This document shows, in pieces, positions 44,827 to 57,013 of a stretch of 64,000 bases of DNA. The stretch's first letter is position 1. Every line of letters starts with the position of its first letter. The notes beneath the pieces were generated by a model. It did not search any database and was not told the DNA's origin. It saw only the letters and a list, made by a program, of their open reading frames with translations. Position numbers and translations under genes: made by a program. The stretch lies in contig NZ_PGER01000001.1 in the NCBI RefSeq assembly GCF_002797935.1, positions 620,001 through 684,000 of the forward strand, written 5' to 3'. This DNA comes from Flavobacterium sp. 1. Its GTDB lineage: Bacteria; Bacteroidota; Bacteroidia; Flavobacteriales; Flavobacteriaceae.

Positions 44827-46200
44827 ATGAAAAAAACAATTCTTTTAACTGTTTTAGTTCTAAACGGATTGACATCTTTTGCACAGTCAAATGATGAAAA
44901 TAGCATTAAGCTATTTTATAAAAAAGCTTTAACCGAATCTCAATGTTATTCTTGGTTAGAACATTTATCTAACAAGATCGGAAGCCGTCTGTCTGGATCT
45001 GCAAATGCAGAAGCTGCGGTTCAATACACAAAGTCACAGTTAGAAGGTCTTGGTCTTGATAAAGTATATCTGCAGGAAGTAATAGTTCCTCATTGGGTTC
45101 GCGGAGAAAAAGAAACTGCTTATATTTTAAACAACCGAACCAAAACTGTTGTGCCAATCTGCGCCTTAGGCGGATCAGTTGGAACTGCAAAAACTGGACT
45201 TACTGCTGAGGTAATTGAAGTTAAGGGAATAAAAGAATTAAATGAATTAGGGGATAAAGTAAAAGGGAAAATTGTGTTTTTCAATCGCCCAATGAATCCT
45301 GAAAACATTGAAACGTTTGTCTCTTATGGAGCTTGTGTTGACCAAAGATTTGCTGGTGCAAAAGAAGCAGCGAAATTTGGTGCTGTAGGAACTATTGTCC
45401 GCTCAATGAATTTACGTTTAGACGATTTTCCTCATACAGGAGCACAAAGTTATGGTGATCTTCCAAAAGAGAAATATATTCCGACTGCAGCAATAAGTAC
45501 AAATGGAGCTGAATTATTGAGTGAATCCTTAAAAAAGAACCCAACACTGAAATTTTATTTCAAACTATCATGCCAGACAATGCCAGATGTGTTGTCTCAT
45601 AACGTAATTGGTGAACTAACAGGAACAGAACGTCCCGATAATATTATGGTAGTTGGAGGACATCTTGATTCTTGGGATTTAGCTGATGGTTCTCAAGATG
45701 ATGGAGCAGGAGTAGTACAAAGTATGGAAGTAATCCGTATTCTTAAAAATGTAAATTACAAGCCTAAAAATACGATTCGTGTGGTTTTATTCATGAATGA
45801 AGAAAATGGTGGAAAAGGCGGAGCAAAATATGAAGAAGAAGCAAAGCAAAAGAACGAAAATCATGTTTTTGCTTTAGAAAGTGATTCTGGCGGGTTTACT
45901 CCAAGAGGTTTCTCTATTGAAGCAGATGATGTTAGCTTCAAAAAGATACAAGGATTTAAAGATTTTTTTGAACCTTATTTAGTTCATAGTTTCACAATAG
46001 GTCATGCAGGATCAGATATTGAACATTTAACGTCTAAAAAGATTGTCAAAGCCGGTTTAAAACCAGATTCGCAGCGTTATTTTGACTATCATCATGCAGC
46101 GAATGATAAGTTTGATGCAATTAATAAAAGAGAGCTGGAACTTGGCGCAGCGACAATGACAGCCCTGATTTATTTGATAGATCAAAATGGCATAGAATAA
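44827..46200 (+). CDS. M28-family metallopeptidase (carboxypeptidase Q-like)
   Basis: I choose ATG 44827, which starts a clear signal peptide (MKKTILLTVLVLNGLTSFAQ), giving 457 residues. It has the M20/M28 two-zinc centre: GGHLDSWDLADGSQDDGAG (His279, Asp291), MNEENGGKG (Glu325, Glu326), ESDSGGFTP, and the final His in YHHAANDKFD (422-423). A PA-type insert lies before the catalytic domain (KGKIVFFNRPMNPENIETFVSYG). It should act as an exported amino- or dipeptidase. Proximity to the PUL may be coincidental. Confidence 0.9.
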   Translation: MKKTILLTVLVLNGLTSFAQSNDENSIKLFYKKALTESQCYSWLEHLSNKIGSRLSGSANAEAAVQYTKSQLEGLGLDKVYLQEVIVPHWVRGEKETAYILNNRTKTVVPICALGGSVGTAKTGLTAEVIEVKGIKELNELGDKVKGKIVFFNRPMNPENIETFVSYGACVDQRFAGAKEAAKFGAVGTIVRSMNLRLDDFPHTGAQSYGDLPKEKYIPTAAISTNGAELLSESLKKNPTLKFYFKLSCQTMPDVLSHNVIGELTGTERPDNIMVVGGHLDSWDLADGSQDDGAGVVQSMEVIRILKNVNYKPKNTIRVVLFMNEENGGKGGAKYEEEAKQKNENHVFALESDSGGFTPRGFSIEADDVSFKKIQGFKDFFEPYLVHSFTIGHAGSDIEHLTSKKIVKAGLKPDSQRYFDYHHAANDKFDAINKRELELGAATMTALIYLIDQNGIE

Positions 46201-46260
46201 TTTTACCTGAACTCTATTATTATTTTTTGGAGCAGAAAGATTAGGCTTTTTCAGCCGGCA

Positions 46261-46336
46261 TTAGTCCCGCTTTCCGTTTCAATCTTTGTGGGCTGAACCC
46301 CAGCCCACAAAGGATTTTCACTGCAATCGGGGCTAA
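46261..46336. repeat. REP-like palindromic element C
   Basis: CTTTGTGGGCT (46284-46294) and AGCCCACAAAG (46302-46312) form a perfect 11-base stem. The ends TTAGTCCCG and CGGGGCTAA are near-complementary. The outline resembles elements A and B (a long stem within GGGAT / AGCCC-type ends). It lies in a 519-base gap after the M28 gene; the rest of the gap holds only the hairpins at 46435-46565. Confidence 0.7.
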
Positions 46337-46530
46337 AAGGGAATATTTTGCTTTTTTGCCATTATTCAAAAAAAACAATTCAAGGTTTAATTATAGTCCG
46401 CTGTTATTAAGTTAATAAAAAATGAAACGTTTATCCTAACAGTTTTTTTAATCTGTTAGGTATAGTTTCAACCGCTGGAGATAATAATCGAGTTTAGATT
46501 TTTCGTATTATCATTTATGATTCAACAATA

Positions 46531-46565
46531 ACCTGCAGCGAATATAAATCCTGCAGGTTTTTTTT
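46531..46565 (+). terminator. Strong terminator upstream of nadC
   Basis: ACCTGCAG (46531-46538) and CTGCAGGT (46551-46558) form a perfect 8-base stem followed by a T run on the plus strand. A second hairpin, CCTAACAG / CTGTTAGG (46435-46460), lies 70 bases upstream. The pair could end an M28 transcript or a small RNA. Confidence 0.8.
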
Positions 46566-46719
46566 GCGAAAAAATCGAAGCTTTACATACTGAAACAGTT
46601 AGTAATTCAAATATTGATCTGTCATAAATAAATGTAAAAACTCAAACTTTTCAAACAGACTTGCTTTTTATTGCACAAAATAAATCCTACTTTAGCATTC
46701 TATATTAAAGAACAAAAAA

Positions 46720-47577
46720 ATGATTACTGAAGAGCAGTTTCAAAACGAATTAAAGATATTAATTGCAAATGCTATTAGAGAGGATGTTGGCTCTGGAGAT
46801 TACAGTTCCTTAGCTTGTATCCCTGAAAAGGCAATGGGTAAAGCAAAATTATTGGTAAAAGAAGACGGTATTATTGCTGGAGTAGCTTTGGCAAAAATGA
46901 TATTTGAATATGTTGATCCTACTGTGCAGATAGAAACCTTTATTGAAGATGGTACGGCAGTCAAAAAAGGGGATGTTGTTTTTCATGTTTCGGCAAGTTC
47001 GCAGTCTATTCTAAAATCCGAAAGAGTGGTGTTGAACACTATGCAGCGTATGAGTGCGATAGCTACCAAAACAAACAGTTTTGTGCAATTGTTAAAAGGA
47101 ACAAATACAAAAATATTGGATACCCGAAAAACCACTCCGGGATTTCGTGTTGCCGAAAAATGGGCTGTAACAATTGGAGGCGGAGAAAATCACCGTTTTG
47201 CATTGTACGATATGGTTATGCTAAAGGATAATCACATTGATTTTGCAGGAGGAATTACATTGGCAATAGCCAAAACACAAGCTTATCTGAAAGAAAATAA
47301 TCTGGACTTAAAAATTATTGTTGAAGCCAGAAATCTTGCCGAAATTGAAGAAATTCTAAAAAGTGAAGGAGTACACAGAATTCTGATTGATAATTTCAAT
47401 TATGAAGATACCCGTACTGCAGTTGCTTTAATCGGTAACAAATGCCAAACCGAATCTTCAGGAAACATCAATGAAGATACGATGAGGTTTTATGCAGAAT
47501 GCGGTGTTAATTATATTTCTTCGGGAGCGTTAACGCATTCGGTTTATAACATGGATTTAAGCTTGAAAGCAATTTAA
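46720..47577 (+). CDS. nadC: Nicotinate-nucleotide pyrophosphorylase (carboxylating)
   Basis: NadC makes nicotinate mononucleotide from quinolinate and PRPP in de novo NAD synthesis. The 285-residue enzyme has the family landmarks AIREDVGSGDYSSLA, ERVVLNTMQRMSAIAT, LDTRKTTPGFRVAEKWAVTIGGGENHR, MVMLKDNHI, IIVEARNLAEIEEIL, and ESSGNINEDT. It is 4 bases upstream of the YihY/BrkB-like gene. nadA and nadB are not in the window. Confidence 0.97.
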   Translation: MITEEQFQNELKILIANAIREDVGSGDYSSLACIPEKAMGKAKLLVKEDGIIAGVALAKMIFEYVDPTVQIETFIEDGTAVKKGDVVFHVSASSQSILKSERVVLNTMQRMSAIATKTNSFVQLLKGTNTKILDTRKTTPGFRVAEKWAVTIGGGENHRFALYDMVMLKDNHIDFAGGITLAIAKTQAYLKENNLDLKIIVEARNLAEIEEILKSEGVHRILIDNFNYEDTRTAVALIGNKCQTESSGNINEDTMRFYAECGVNYISSGALTHSVYNMDLSLKAI

Positions 47578-47581
47578 GGTT

Positions 47582-48508
47582 ATGACATTTAAGATCGAGG
47601 CAAAAATCGAAAAAATCCCAGTTATAAGAAGCCTGATGCATAACTTGAAAAAGATTAAAATGCCAGGTTTGAGAGGCTTTTCGTTCTATGATTTATTGGA
47701 ATTATATTTTGAGGGAATCATAGACGGAGCATTTTCCTATCATGCCAGTGCGGTTGCATTCAGCTTTTTTATGGCGCTGTTTCCTTTTGCGTTATTTATT
47801 TTAAACTTAATTCCTTACATACCAATTGAAGGATTTCAAGGGGATTTTCTTCAATTTGTTAAGGAAGGAGTACCGCCAAATACCTATGATGCAATTGCCA
47901 ATATCATTAACGATATTCTTAATAATAGTCATACAGGATTAGTGTCTTCGGGATTTTTCCTGTCTATTTTCTTGATGGCAAATGGCATAAACGGAATCCT
48001 TGGTGGCTTTGAATCTTCCCGTCATGTTTTGGAAAAAAGAGGTTTTTTGAACCAATATTTCGTTGCTTTGGGAATTTCATTACTGCTTTCTGTTCTTTTA
48101 CTTTTGACAGTTGCAATTATTGTTGTTTTTGAGGTCGTGATTCAAAGTACAGCGATACAAGATGTATTGAGTGACCGCATACCGTTGATTATTTTAGGAA
48201 GATATATTTTTGTAATATTGATGATTCTGATAACTTCTTCTGTTTTATTGCGATACGGGACTAAGCAGTCTCATAAACCGCCATTTATCAGTGTTGGTTC
48301 GGTTTTTACTACAGTACTTATAGTTATTTCATCCTATTTTTTTGGAATTTGGGTGTTGCGGTTTTCAAAGTATAATGAACTGTACGGTTCGATTGGGACA
48401 TTATTGATTATGATGTTTTACATCTGGATTAACTGTATGATTTTATTATTGGGATTTGAATTGAATGCAACAATTCGTAAATTAAAAAAGGGCAAATTGG
48501 AGAATTAA
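47582..48508 (+). CDS. YihY/virulence factor BrkB-family membrane protein
   Basis: The 308-residue integral membrane protein has about six membrane helices and the family motifs FFEGIIDGAFSYHASAVAFSFFMALFPFALFIL, NGINGILGGFESSRHV, and the late YGSIGTLLIMMFYIWINCMILLLGFELNA. The family is widespread in bacteria and its transport role is unproven. It follows nadC by 4 bases and is presumably cotranscribed. Confidence 0.92.
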   Translation: MTFKIEAKIEKIPVIRSLMHNLKKIKMPGLRGFSFYDLLELYFEGIIDGAFSYHASAVAFSFFMALFPFALFILNLIPYIPIEGFQGDFLQFVKEGVPPNTYDAIANIINDILNNSHTGLVSSGFFLSIFLMANGINGILGGFESSRHVLEKRGFLNQYFVALGISLLLSVLLLLTVAIIVVFEVVIQSTAIQDVLSDRIPLIILGRYIFVILMILITSSVLLRYGTKQSHKPPFISVGSVFTTVLIVISSYFFGIWVLRFSKYNELYGSIGTLLIMMFYIWINCMILLLGFELNATIRKLKKGKLEN

Positions 48509-48630
48509 AGTTTTATAATAAATGGTATTGTTTAAATGGAATTTTGTATTCTTGCCAAGAGTAATTCAAGTAGGAATTGAGGGATTTAATTTCGAATAAT
48601 AAAATGTTTGCTTTAATAATTTAAGAAAAA

Positions 48631-49062
48631 ATGAAAAAAAGTGTCCTATTTGGTTTGGTTATGTGTTTTTTGATGATTTTTAATGTTCAGGGACAGACGG
48701 TTTTAGGGAAATGGAAAACCATTGATGACGAGACAGGTCAGGCCAAATCAATTGTTGAAATTTATGAAAAATCAGGAAAAATTTACGGGAAAATTATTGA
48801 CATAATAAATCCGAAAAAGAGAAAAGATCTTTGTGTAAAATGTTCGGATGAGGATAAAAATGCTCCAATTTTAGGATTAATAATTATTAAAGGTCTTGTG
48901 AAAGATGGTGATGAATATAATGGTGGAAAAATTTTGGATCCTTTAAAAGGGGAACAGTATAAATGTTTCATTACACTTGATGAAAAAGATAAACTAAAAG
49001 TTAGAGGCTTTATTGGTGTTTCTTTATTTGGAAGAACTCAATATTGGTATCGAGTGAAATAA
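48631..49062 (+). CDS. DUF2147-family secreted protein
   Basis: The 143-residue protein has a signal peptide (MKKSVLFGLVMCFLMIFNVQGQ) and a small beta-rich domain with VLGKWKTIDDETGQAKSIVEIYEKSGKIYGKIIDI, a CVKCSDEDKN pair of cysteines, GLVKDGDEYNGGKILDPLKGEQYKC, and GRTQYWYRVK at the end. These match DUF2147, lipocalin-like exported proteins of unknown function. It lies between the YihY/BrkB gene and priA with gaps of 122 and 63 bases. Confidence 0.85.
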   Translation: MKKSVLFGLVMCFLMIFNVQGQTVLGKWKTIDDETGQAKSIVEIYEKSGKIYGKIIDIINPKKRKDLCVKCSDEDKNAPILGLIIIKGLVKDGDEYNGGKILDPLKGEQYKCFITLDEKDKLKVRGFIGVSLFGRTQYWYRVK

Positions 49063-49125
49063 TGTTATTTTTGGGTTTGTAATACTAAAAAACTCAAAAT
49101 AGACAATCTAAATCTAAAATTATTA

Positions 49126-51576
49126 ATGCATTTTGTAGAAGTTGTTTTACCGCTTTCACTTACCAAGACTTTTACATACAGAGTTTCGGAGGCTGAATTT
49201 CTTTTTATAAAAAAAGGAATGAGGGTTACGGTACCTTTTGGGAAAAACAAAATCTATACGGCTTTAGTTATTGAAATTCATAATAACACGCCAACTTTAT
49301 ACGAGGCCAAGGAAATTCATCAAATTTTAGATACAGCTCCATTGGTAACAGAGTTTCAAATCAATCATTGGTTGTGGATTGCCGATTACTACATGTGTGC
49401 CATAGGTGATGTGTACCGCAATGCCATGCCAAGCGCTTTGTTGTTAGAAAGTGAAACGCTGATAACGAGAAAAAATGATTTATTTGTTGATGAAACTCAG
49501 CTTTCTGATGATGAGTACTTAATCTATGAAGCCTTACAGCAACAGAGTTCGTTAAAAATACAGGATATTATCTCAATTTTGAATAAGAAGAACATTTTTC
49601 CAGTTATTCAAAAATTGATAGATAAAAATATTTTGGTACTGCAGGAAGAACTTCAGGAAACATACAAGCCTAAATTAGTCAGATATGTTCGGCTGCATCC
49701 AAAATACGATTCGGATCAAGGCTTAAAGGATTTACTCGAAATTTTAAAAAGTGCCAATAAGCAAAAGGAAATAGTCTTGAATTATTTCCAATTGAGCGCG
49801 ACTGAGAAAAAGCCGATTACAGTAAAAAAACTGGCTGAGACAGCTCAATCCACTCCTGCAATTATTAAAGCATTAATCGAAAAAGAAATTTTAGAAGAGT
49901 ATTTTTTGCAGGAAGACCGAATCAATTTTGCAGGAAAAGCCAGAGAAGATGAACTCCAGTTGAGTTTAGATCAGCAAAAAGCTTTTGAATCGATAAAAGA
50001 AAGTTTTGAGCAAAAATCGGTGTGTCTTTTACACGGAATTACTTCAAGCGGAAAGACTGAAATTTACATTAAACTTATAGAAGAATATTTAGCAATAGGA
50101 AAACAAGTGCTGTACTTATTGCCGGAAATTGTTTTAACAGCTCAATTGGTTTCCAGAATCAGAGCGCACTTTGGAAATAAAGTAGCTGTTTTTCATTCTA
50201 AATACAGCAATAATGAAAGGGTGGAAGTTTGGAATCAGGTTTTATTAAATGCTGAAAAAGCTCAAATTATAATTGGTGCCAGATCGGCTTTGTTTTTGCC
50301 TTTTTACGATTTAGGTTTTATAATTATTGACGAAGAGCATGAGCAGACTTTTAAGCAGTCAGATCCCGCTCCTAGGTTTCATGCTCGTGATTCGGCTATT
50401 GTTTTGGCCCATGCTCATCAGGCTAAAGTGCTTTTAGGTTCGGCAACGCCAAGTATCGAGACATATTACAATGCAAAATCAGATAAATTTGGTTTTGTTG
50501 AAATTTCAAAGCGTTTTGGGAATGCAACGCTGCCTGAAGTTCTGTTGGTTGATTTGAAAGATAAGTACTTTCGAAAAAAAATGAACGGACATTTTAGTGA
50601 TGTTTTAATAGAAGAAATCACTACGTCAATATCAGCTGGAGAACAAGTGATTTTGTTTCAAAACAGAAGAGGATATTCGCCAATTATAGAATGTATTACC
50701 TGCGGTCACGTTCCTCATTGTCAATCTTGCGATGTAAGTTTGACTTATCACAAGCATAAAAATCAATTGCGCTGTCATTACTGCGGTTATTCTATTGCTA
50801 ATCCAACTCATTGTCATGCCTGTCACAGTGTAGATTTGACTACAAAAGGATTGGGAACAGAGCAGATTGAGCAAGAGCTGATAACCATTTTTCCAAATGC
50901 TAAAATTGGCAGAATGGATCAGGATACGACACGAGGAAAATTTGGTTTCGAAAAGATAATTGATAGTTTCAAGAATCGGGAGATTGATATTTTGGTAGGT
51001 ACCCAGATGCTTGCCAAAGGATTGGATTTCGATAACGTCAATTTGGTTGGTATCATGAATGCCGATACGATGCTGTACCATCCTGATTTTAGAGCATTCG
51101 AGCGAAGCTTTCAAATGATGACCCAAGTTGCTGGACGTTCCGGACGATCGGATAAAAAAGGAAAAGTTATCATTCAAACTTATAATCCAAATCACAATAC
51201 GATACAGCAAGTTACCCATTCAAACTATATAGGAATGTATAATGAGCAATTATACGACAGGCAAATATATAAGTATCCGCCATATTTCAGAATTATAAAA
51301 CTGACCTTGAAGCAGCGTGATTTTGATAAACTAAAAGAAGGTGCTATGTGGCTGTATCAAGTGCTGAGCCAGAACCTTGCAATGCCCGTTTTAGGTCCTG
51401 AAGAACCAGCTATTAGTAGAATCCGAAATGAATATATCAGAACTATAATTATTAAAATTCCTCAAAACACTTCAATTATTGGCACAAAAAAAACTATTCA
51501 GAAGATACTAAATAGTTTTGAGGCTGTCTCTCAGTACAGATCCATTAAGGTTACTGTAAATGTAGATTTTTACTAA
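49126..51576 (+). CDS. priA: Primosomal replication restart helicase PriA
   Basis: PriA recognises stalled forks and reloads the replisome. The 816-residue protein has the N-terminal DNA-binding domain (FVEVVLPLSLTKTFTYRV), a superfamily 2 helicase core with Walker A GITSSGKT (304-311) and IIDEEHEQTFKQ, LLGSATPS, the zinc-binding cysteine cluster CITCGHVPHCQSCDVSLTYH plus CHYCGYS and CHAC, then GLGTEQIEQEL, RMDQDT, ILVGTQMLAKGLDF and QVAGRSGR. It is complete. It converges with a response regulator gene 10 bases on. Confidence 0.97.
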   Translation: MHFVEVVLPLSLTKTFTYRVSEAEFLFIKKGMRVTVPFGKNKIYTALVIEIHNNTPTLYEAKEIHQILDTAPLVTEFQINHWLWIADYYMCAIGDVYRNAMPSALLLESETLITRKNDLFVDETQLSDDEYLIYEALQQQSSLKIQDIISILNKKNIFPVIQKLIDKNILVLQEELQETYKPKLVRYVRLHPKYDSDQGLKDLLEILKSANKQKEIVLNYFQLSATEKKPITVKKLAETAQSTPAIIKALIEKEILEEYFLQEDRINFAGKAREDELQLSLDQQKAFESIKESFEQKSVCLLHGITSSGKTEIYIKLIEEYLAIGKQVLYLLPEIVLTAQLVSRIRAHFGNKVAVFHSKYSNNERVEVWNQVLLNAEKAQIIIGARSALFLPFYDLGFIIIDEEHEQTFKQSDPAPRFHARDSAIVLAHAHQAKVLLGSATPSIETYYNAKSDKFGFVEISKRFGNATLPEVLLVDLKDKYFRKKMNGHFSDVLIEEITTSISAGEQVILFQNRRGYSPIIECITCGHVPHCQSCDVSLTYHKHKNQLRCHYCGYSIANPTHCHACHSVDLTTKGLGTEQIEQELITIFPNAKIGRMDQDTTRGKFGFEKIIDSFKNREIDILVGTQMLAKGLDFDNVNLVGIMNADTMLYHPDFRAFERSFQMMTQVAGRSGRSDKKGKVIIQTYNPNHNTIQQVTHSNYIGMYNEQLYDRQIYKYPPYFRIIKLTLKQRDFDKLKEGAMWLYQVLSQNLAMPVLGPEEPAISRIRNEYIRTIIIKIPQNTSIIGTKKTIQKILNSFEAVSQYRSIKVTVNVDFY

Positions 51577-51586
51577 AATATTGTTT

Positions 51587-52282
51587 TTAAGAATAAGCAA
51601 GTGCTTTTACTAAATCTTCTTTTTTGTTTCTGCTCAAAGGGATTTTTGTTACTCCGATTTCGGCAAATTTGCTGTTAAAACGGTCAATCTTATCGATGTT
51701 TACTATGTAGGATTTGTGTACTCTAATAAACTTGTCTTTCGATAAATCATTTTCAAATGATTTCATTGTGGAAAGCACAAGATTGCTGTCATCTTCGGTT
51801 ACTACTTTTACATAATCCCCAAAAGCTTCAATCCATTTAATTTTGGAAGTAAATATCTTTAGTTTTTTTAGATTGCTTTTAATGAAAATATGTTCTCCTT
51901 CGTCTTCTTTATTTTCTTTTTTAAGAAGAAAATGGTCAATCGCTCTGCGGACAGAAGCATTAAATCGTTCAATAGAAATTGGTTTTTGTAAATAATCGGT
52001 TGCATCATAATCAAATGCCTTCATCGCATATTCAGCTTTTGAAGTAATGAAAATGATTTGAGGCTTGGTTTTTAAACCGTCAAGAAAATCAAAACCGCTG
52101 ATTACAGGCATTTCAATATCAAGAAATATTAAATCAACGGTATGGACAGTCATACAGCTTTTGGCCTCAATTGCATTTGAAAAATCTCCGATTAAATTTA
52201 AATTGGTATGATTATTAACCAGTTTTGCAATAATCATTCTTTGTATTGAACTATCATCAACAACAACACAGTTTAGTTTCAT
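51587..52282 (-). CDS. LytTR-family response regulator
   Basis: The 231-residue protein has a CheY-like receiver (VVVDDSSIQR acidic pair at 9-10, phosphoacceptor Asp55 in LIFLDIEMP, Lys in the KPIS loop) and a C-terminal LytTR DNA-binding domain (IFIKSNLKKLKIFTSKIKWIEAFGDYVKVV, MKSFENDL, FIRVHKSYIVNI). No histidine kinase gene is adjacent, so its partner must be elsewhere. It is convergent with priA and divergent from rpsF. Confidence 0.93.
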   Translation of the reverse strand: MKLNCVVVDDSSIQRMIIAKLVNNHTNLNLIGDFSNAIEAKSCMTVHTVDLIFLDIEMPVISGFDFLDGLKTKPQIIFITSKAEYAMKAFDYDATDYLQKPISIERFNASVRRAIDHFLLKKENKEDEGEHIFIKSNLKKLKIFTSKIKWIEAFGDYVKVVTEDDSNLVLSTMKSFENDLSKDKFIRVHKSYIVNIDKIDRFNSKFAEIGVTKIPLSRNKKEDLVKALAYS

Positions 52283-52387
52283 AGTATCAAATTTTTGATT
52301 TGGTAAAGTAAAAATAGTTTTTTTTTTTAATTAATTTTAAAAAATCATATTTTTTTCCACCGTTTGTCGATTATACTTAGATAGCAC

Positions 52388-52416
52388 TTGTTTGTTTAAA
52401 AAAAAGATTACTTTTG
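52388..52416 (+). promoter_or_regulatory. Promoter of rpsF-rpsR
   Basis: TTG (52388-52390) and TACTTTTG (52409-52416) fit the Bacteroidota consensus with an 18-base spacer. The start is predicted near 52423, so the leader before rpsF is only about 24 bases, leaving no room for an S6-S18 binding structure. Confidence 0.8.
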
Positions 52417-52446
52417 CACCCAATTTAACAAATAAATAAAATTTTT

Positions 52447-52788
52447 ATGAATCATTATGAAACTGTTTTCATTTTAAATCCCGTTTTATCTGAAGTTCAG
52501 GTAAAGGAAACAGTAAGCAAATTTGAAGATTTTCTTACTAGTAGAGGAGCAGAAATGGTATCTAAAGAAGACTGGGGTCTTAAAAAGATGGCTTACGAAA
52601 TCCAAAACAAGAAAAGTGGTTTTTACCATTTGTTCGAATTCAAAGTATCAGGAGAAGTTCTTATTGCTTTTGAAACTGAATTCAGACGTGACGAAAGAGT
52701 TATGCGTTTCTTAACTGTAAGTCTTGACAAACATGCTATCTCTTGGGCTGAAAGAAGAAGAGCAAAACTTAAATCTCAAAAAGCTTAA
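52447..52788 (+). CDS. rpsF: 30S ribosomal protein S6
   Basis: S6 binds the central domain of 16S rRNA together with S18. The 113-residue protein starts [16 protein letters not shown] and has the family segments [24 protein letters not shown] and [17 protein letters not shown]. It is the first gene of the rpsF-rpsR pair, 5 bases before rpsR. Confidence 0.97.
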   Translation: MNHYETVFILNPVLSEVQVKETVSKFEDFLTSRGAEMVSKEDWGLKKMAYEIQNKKSGFYHLFEFKVSGEVLIAFETEFRRDERVMRFLTVSLDKHAISWAERRRAKLKSQKA

Positions 52789-52793
52789 TTATC

Positions 52794-53090
52794 ATGGCAA
52801 CATTACAACAATCTGCTTCAGGAAAAAAAGACGGGGATATCAGATATCTTACGCCTTTGAACATAGAAACTAACAAAACTAAAAAGTATTGTCGTTTCAA
52901 AAAATCAGGTATCAAATATATCGATTATAAAGATGCTGATTTCTTATTGAAATTCGTGAATGAGCAAGGGAAAATTCTTCCTCGCCGTTTAACAGGAACT
53001 TCATTGAAATACCAAAGAAAAGTGTCTGTAGCTGTAAAAAGAGCTCGCCACTTAGCTTTAATGCCATACGTGGCCGATTTATTAAAATAA
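52794..53090 (+). CDS. rpsR: 30S ribosomal protein S18
   Basis: The 98-residue protein has the conserved [32 protein letters not shown], then [33 protein letters not shown], which is the S18 core. S18 partners S6 on the small-subunit platform. It starts 5 bases after rpsF; rplI follows after an unusually long 160-base gap that contains the palindrome TAACATATGTTA (53180-53191). Confidence 0.97.
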   Translation: MATLQQSASGKKDGDIRYLTPLNIETNKTKKYCRFKKSGIKYIDYKDADFLLKFVNEQGKILPRRLTGTSLKYQRKVSVAVKRARHLALMPYVADLLK

Positions 53091-53250
53091 TTAAAAATTA
53101 ACAGTTGTTGGTTTTCTGAAATATGAAATCGCTATCAATAAAGAGTTTGTTGTAAACAAACACAAATAAAAATAAGCGATAACATATGTTACCTATAAAA
53201 AGTAACATCAAAACATATGAAACCTAACTTCTATAAAAAAGGACAACAAC

Positions 53251-53694
53251 ATGGAACTTATTTTAAGAAAAGATGTTCAAAATTTAGGATTTAAAGATGA
53301 TGTAGTAACTGTAAAAAACGGTTATGGTCGTAACTTTTTAATCCCACAAGGATTTGCTCATTTAGCTACTTCTTCTGCAAAGAAAGTATTGGCTGAAAAC
53401 CTAAAACAAAGAGCACACAAAGAAGCTAAAGTTGTAGCAGATGCAAAAGCATTGGCTGAAGCTTTGAAAGCAATCGAAATTAAAATTTCTGCTAAAGCAG
53501 GTGGTGAAAAATTATTCGGTTCTATTACAAACATTGATATCGCTGAAGCTTTAGCTAAAGGCGGTCAAGTAATTGATAGAAAATTCATCACTTCTGGTAT
53601 CGTTAAACGTACTGGTAAATATACTGCTTCAGTAAGATTACACAGAGATGTAATCGTTGAATTAGCATACGAAATTGTTGCTGAAAAAGCATAA
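53251..53694 (+). CDS. rplI: 50S ribosomal protein L9
   Basis: L9 is a large-subunit protein near the L1 stalk that affects reading-frame maintenance. The 147-residue protein has MELILRKDVQNLGFKDDVVTVKNGYGRNFLIPQGFAHLA (N-domain), a lysine-rich connecting helix and a C-domain with GGEKLFGSITNIDIAEAL and SVRLHRDVIVEL. It is third in the rpsF-rpsR-rplI cluster and is closed by a terminator. Confidence 0.97.
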   Translation: MELILRKDVQNLGFKDDVVTVKNGYGRNFLIPQGFAHLATSSAKKVLAENLKQRAHKEAKVVADAKALAEALKAIEIKISAKAGGEKLFGSITNIDIAEALAKGGQVIDRKFITSGIVKRTGKYTASVRLHRDVIVELAYEIVAEKA

Positions 53695-53713
53695 TTTTTT
53701 AATTCTATAGATT

Positions 53714-53757
53714 AAAATCCCGTCTCGTTCTAAAAAACGAGATCGGGATTTTTTTTG
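53714..53757 (+). terminator. Terminator of rpsF-rpsR-rplI
   Basis: AAAATCCCG-T-CTCGTT (53714-53729) pairs with AACGAG-AT-CGGGATTTT (53736-53752) across a small internal loop, followed by a long T run. Confidence 0.9.
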
Positions 53758-53779
53758 TTTAAAATAATTATTGAAAAAA

Positions 53780-54253
53780 ATGAAATATTCTAGGTTAACC
53801 AAAGAACAGTTTGAAGAATTAACGCAGGAGTTTACTAATTTTTTGGCAACTCAAACAATTGATAAAGCCGAATGGGATCAAATCAAAGCAGAAAAACCAG
53901 AAGTTGCCGAACAAGAGCTGGATGTTTTTTCAGATTTAGTTTGGGAAGGTGTTTTGACCAGAGCTGTTTATTTGGAATTTTTCTCCAAAAATCATATCTT
54001 TCTGTTTCATTGTTTTGATACATATATAAAATCAATCGTTTTGAAATCATTGGTTCCCGATGTTGATTTTTTATCAAAAGACGGACTGCAATGGCTGAGT
54101 GACAATATGTTTACGGAAACAATTGAAATGAAAACTGGTAAAAAAGAATTTACTGAGGAACGCAATCTTTCCATTTTTCAATTGATTCAGCAAGGTTCAA
54201 TTTTGAGTGATGGACAATTATACAATCAAATTAATATGATTATAGAGTCTTAA
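53780..54253 (+). CDS. DUF6495-family protein
   Basis: ATG 53780 is the natural start (MKYSRLTKEQFEEL); the in-frame TTG three codons earlier is unlikely. The 157-residue protein is acidic and helical, with FTNFLATQTIDKAEWDQIK, ELDVFSDLVWEGVLTRAVYLEFFS, and ERNLSIFQLIQQGSILSDGQLY. I recognise it as a conserved family of unknown function in Flavobacteriaceae, commonly near ribosomal protein L9 and ligA as here. No signal peptide or known catalytic motif. Confidence 0.85.
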   Translation: MKYSRLTKEQFEELTQEFTNFLATQTIDKAEWDQIKAEKPEVAEQELDVFSDLVWEGVLTRAVYLEFFSKNHIFLFHCFDTYIKSIVLKSLVPDVDFLSKDGLQWLSDNMFTETIEMKTGKKEFTEERNLSIFQLIQQGSILSDGQLYNQINMIIES

Positions 54254-54312
54254 ATTTGATTTTTAAACTTTAAATTGGTTATTTTGGTAGATTATTTAAT
54301 CGACTAGAATAG

Positions 54313-56998
<2,686 letters not shown>

Positions 56999-57013
<15 letters not shown>

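Noticed and set aside
50632..51219. Long minus-strand open frame opposite priA
   Set aside because: It lies fully inside the coding frame of priA, has no recognisable domain and is explained as a shadow of a conserved gene.
52283..52446. S6-S18 autoregulatory RNA upstream of rpsF
   Set aside because: The predicted transcript start leaves only about 24 bases of leader, too short for that structure.
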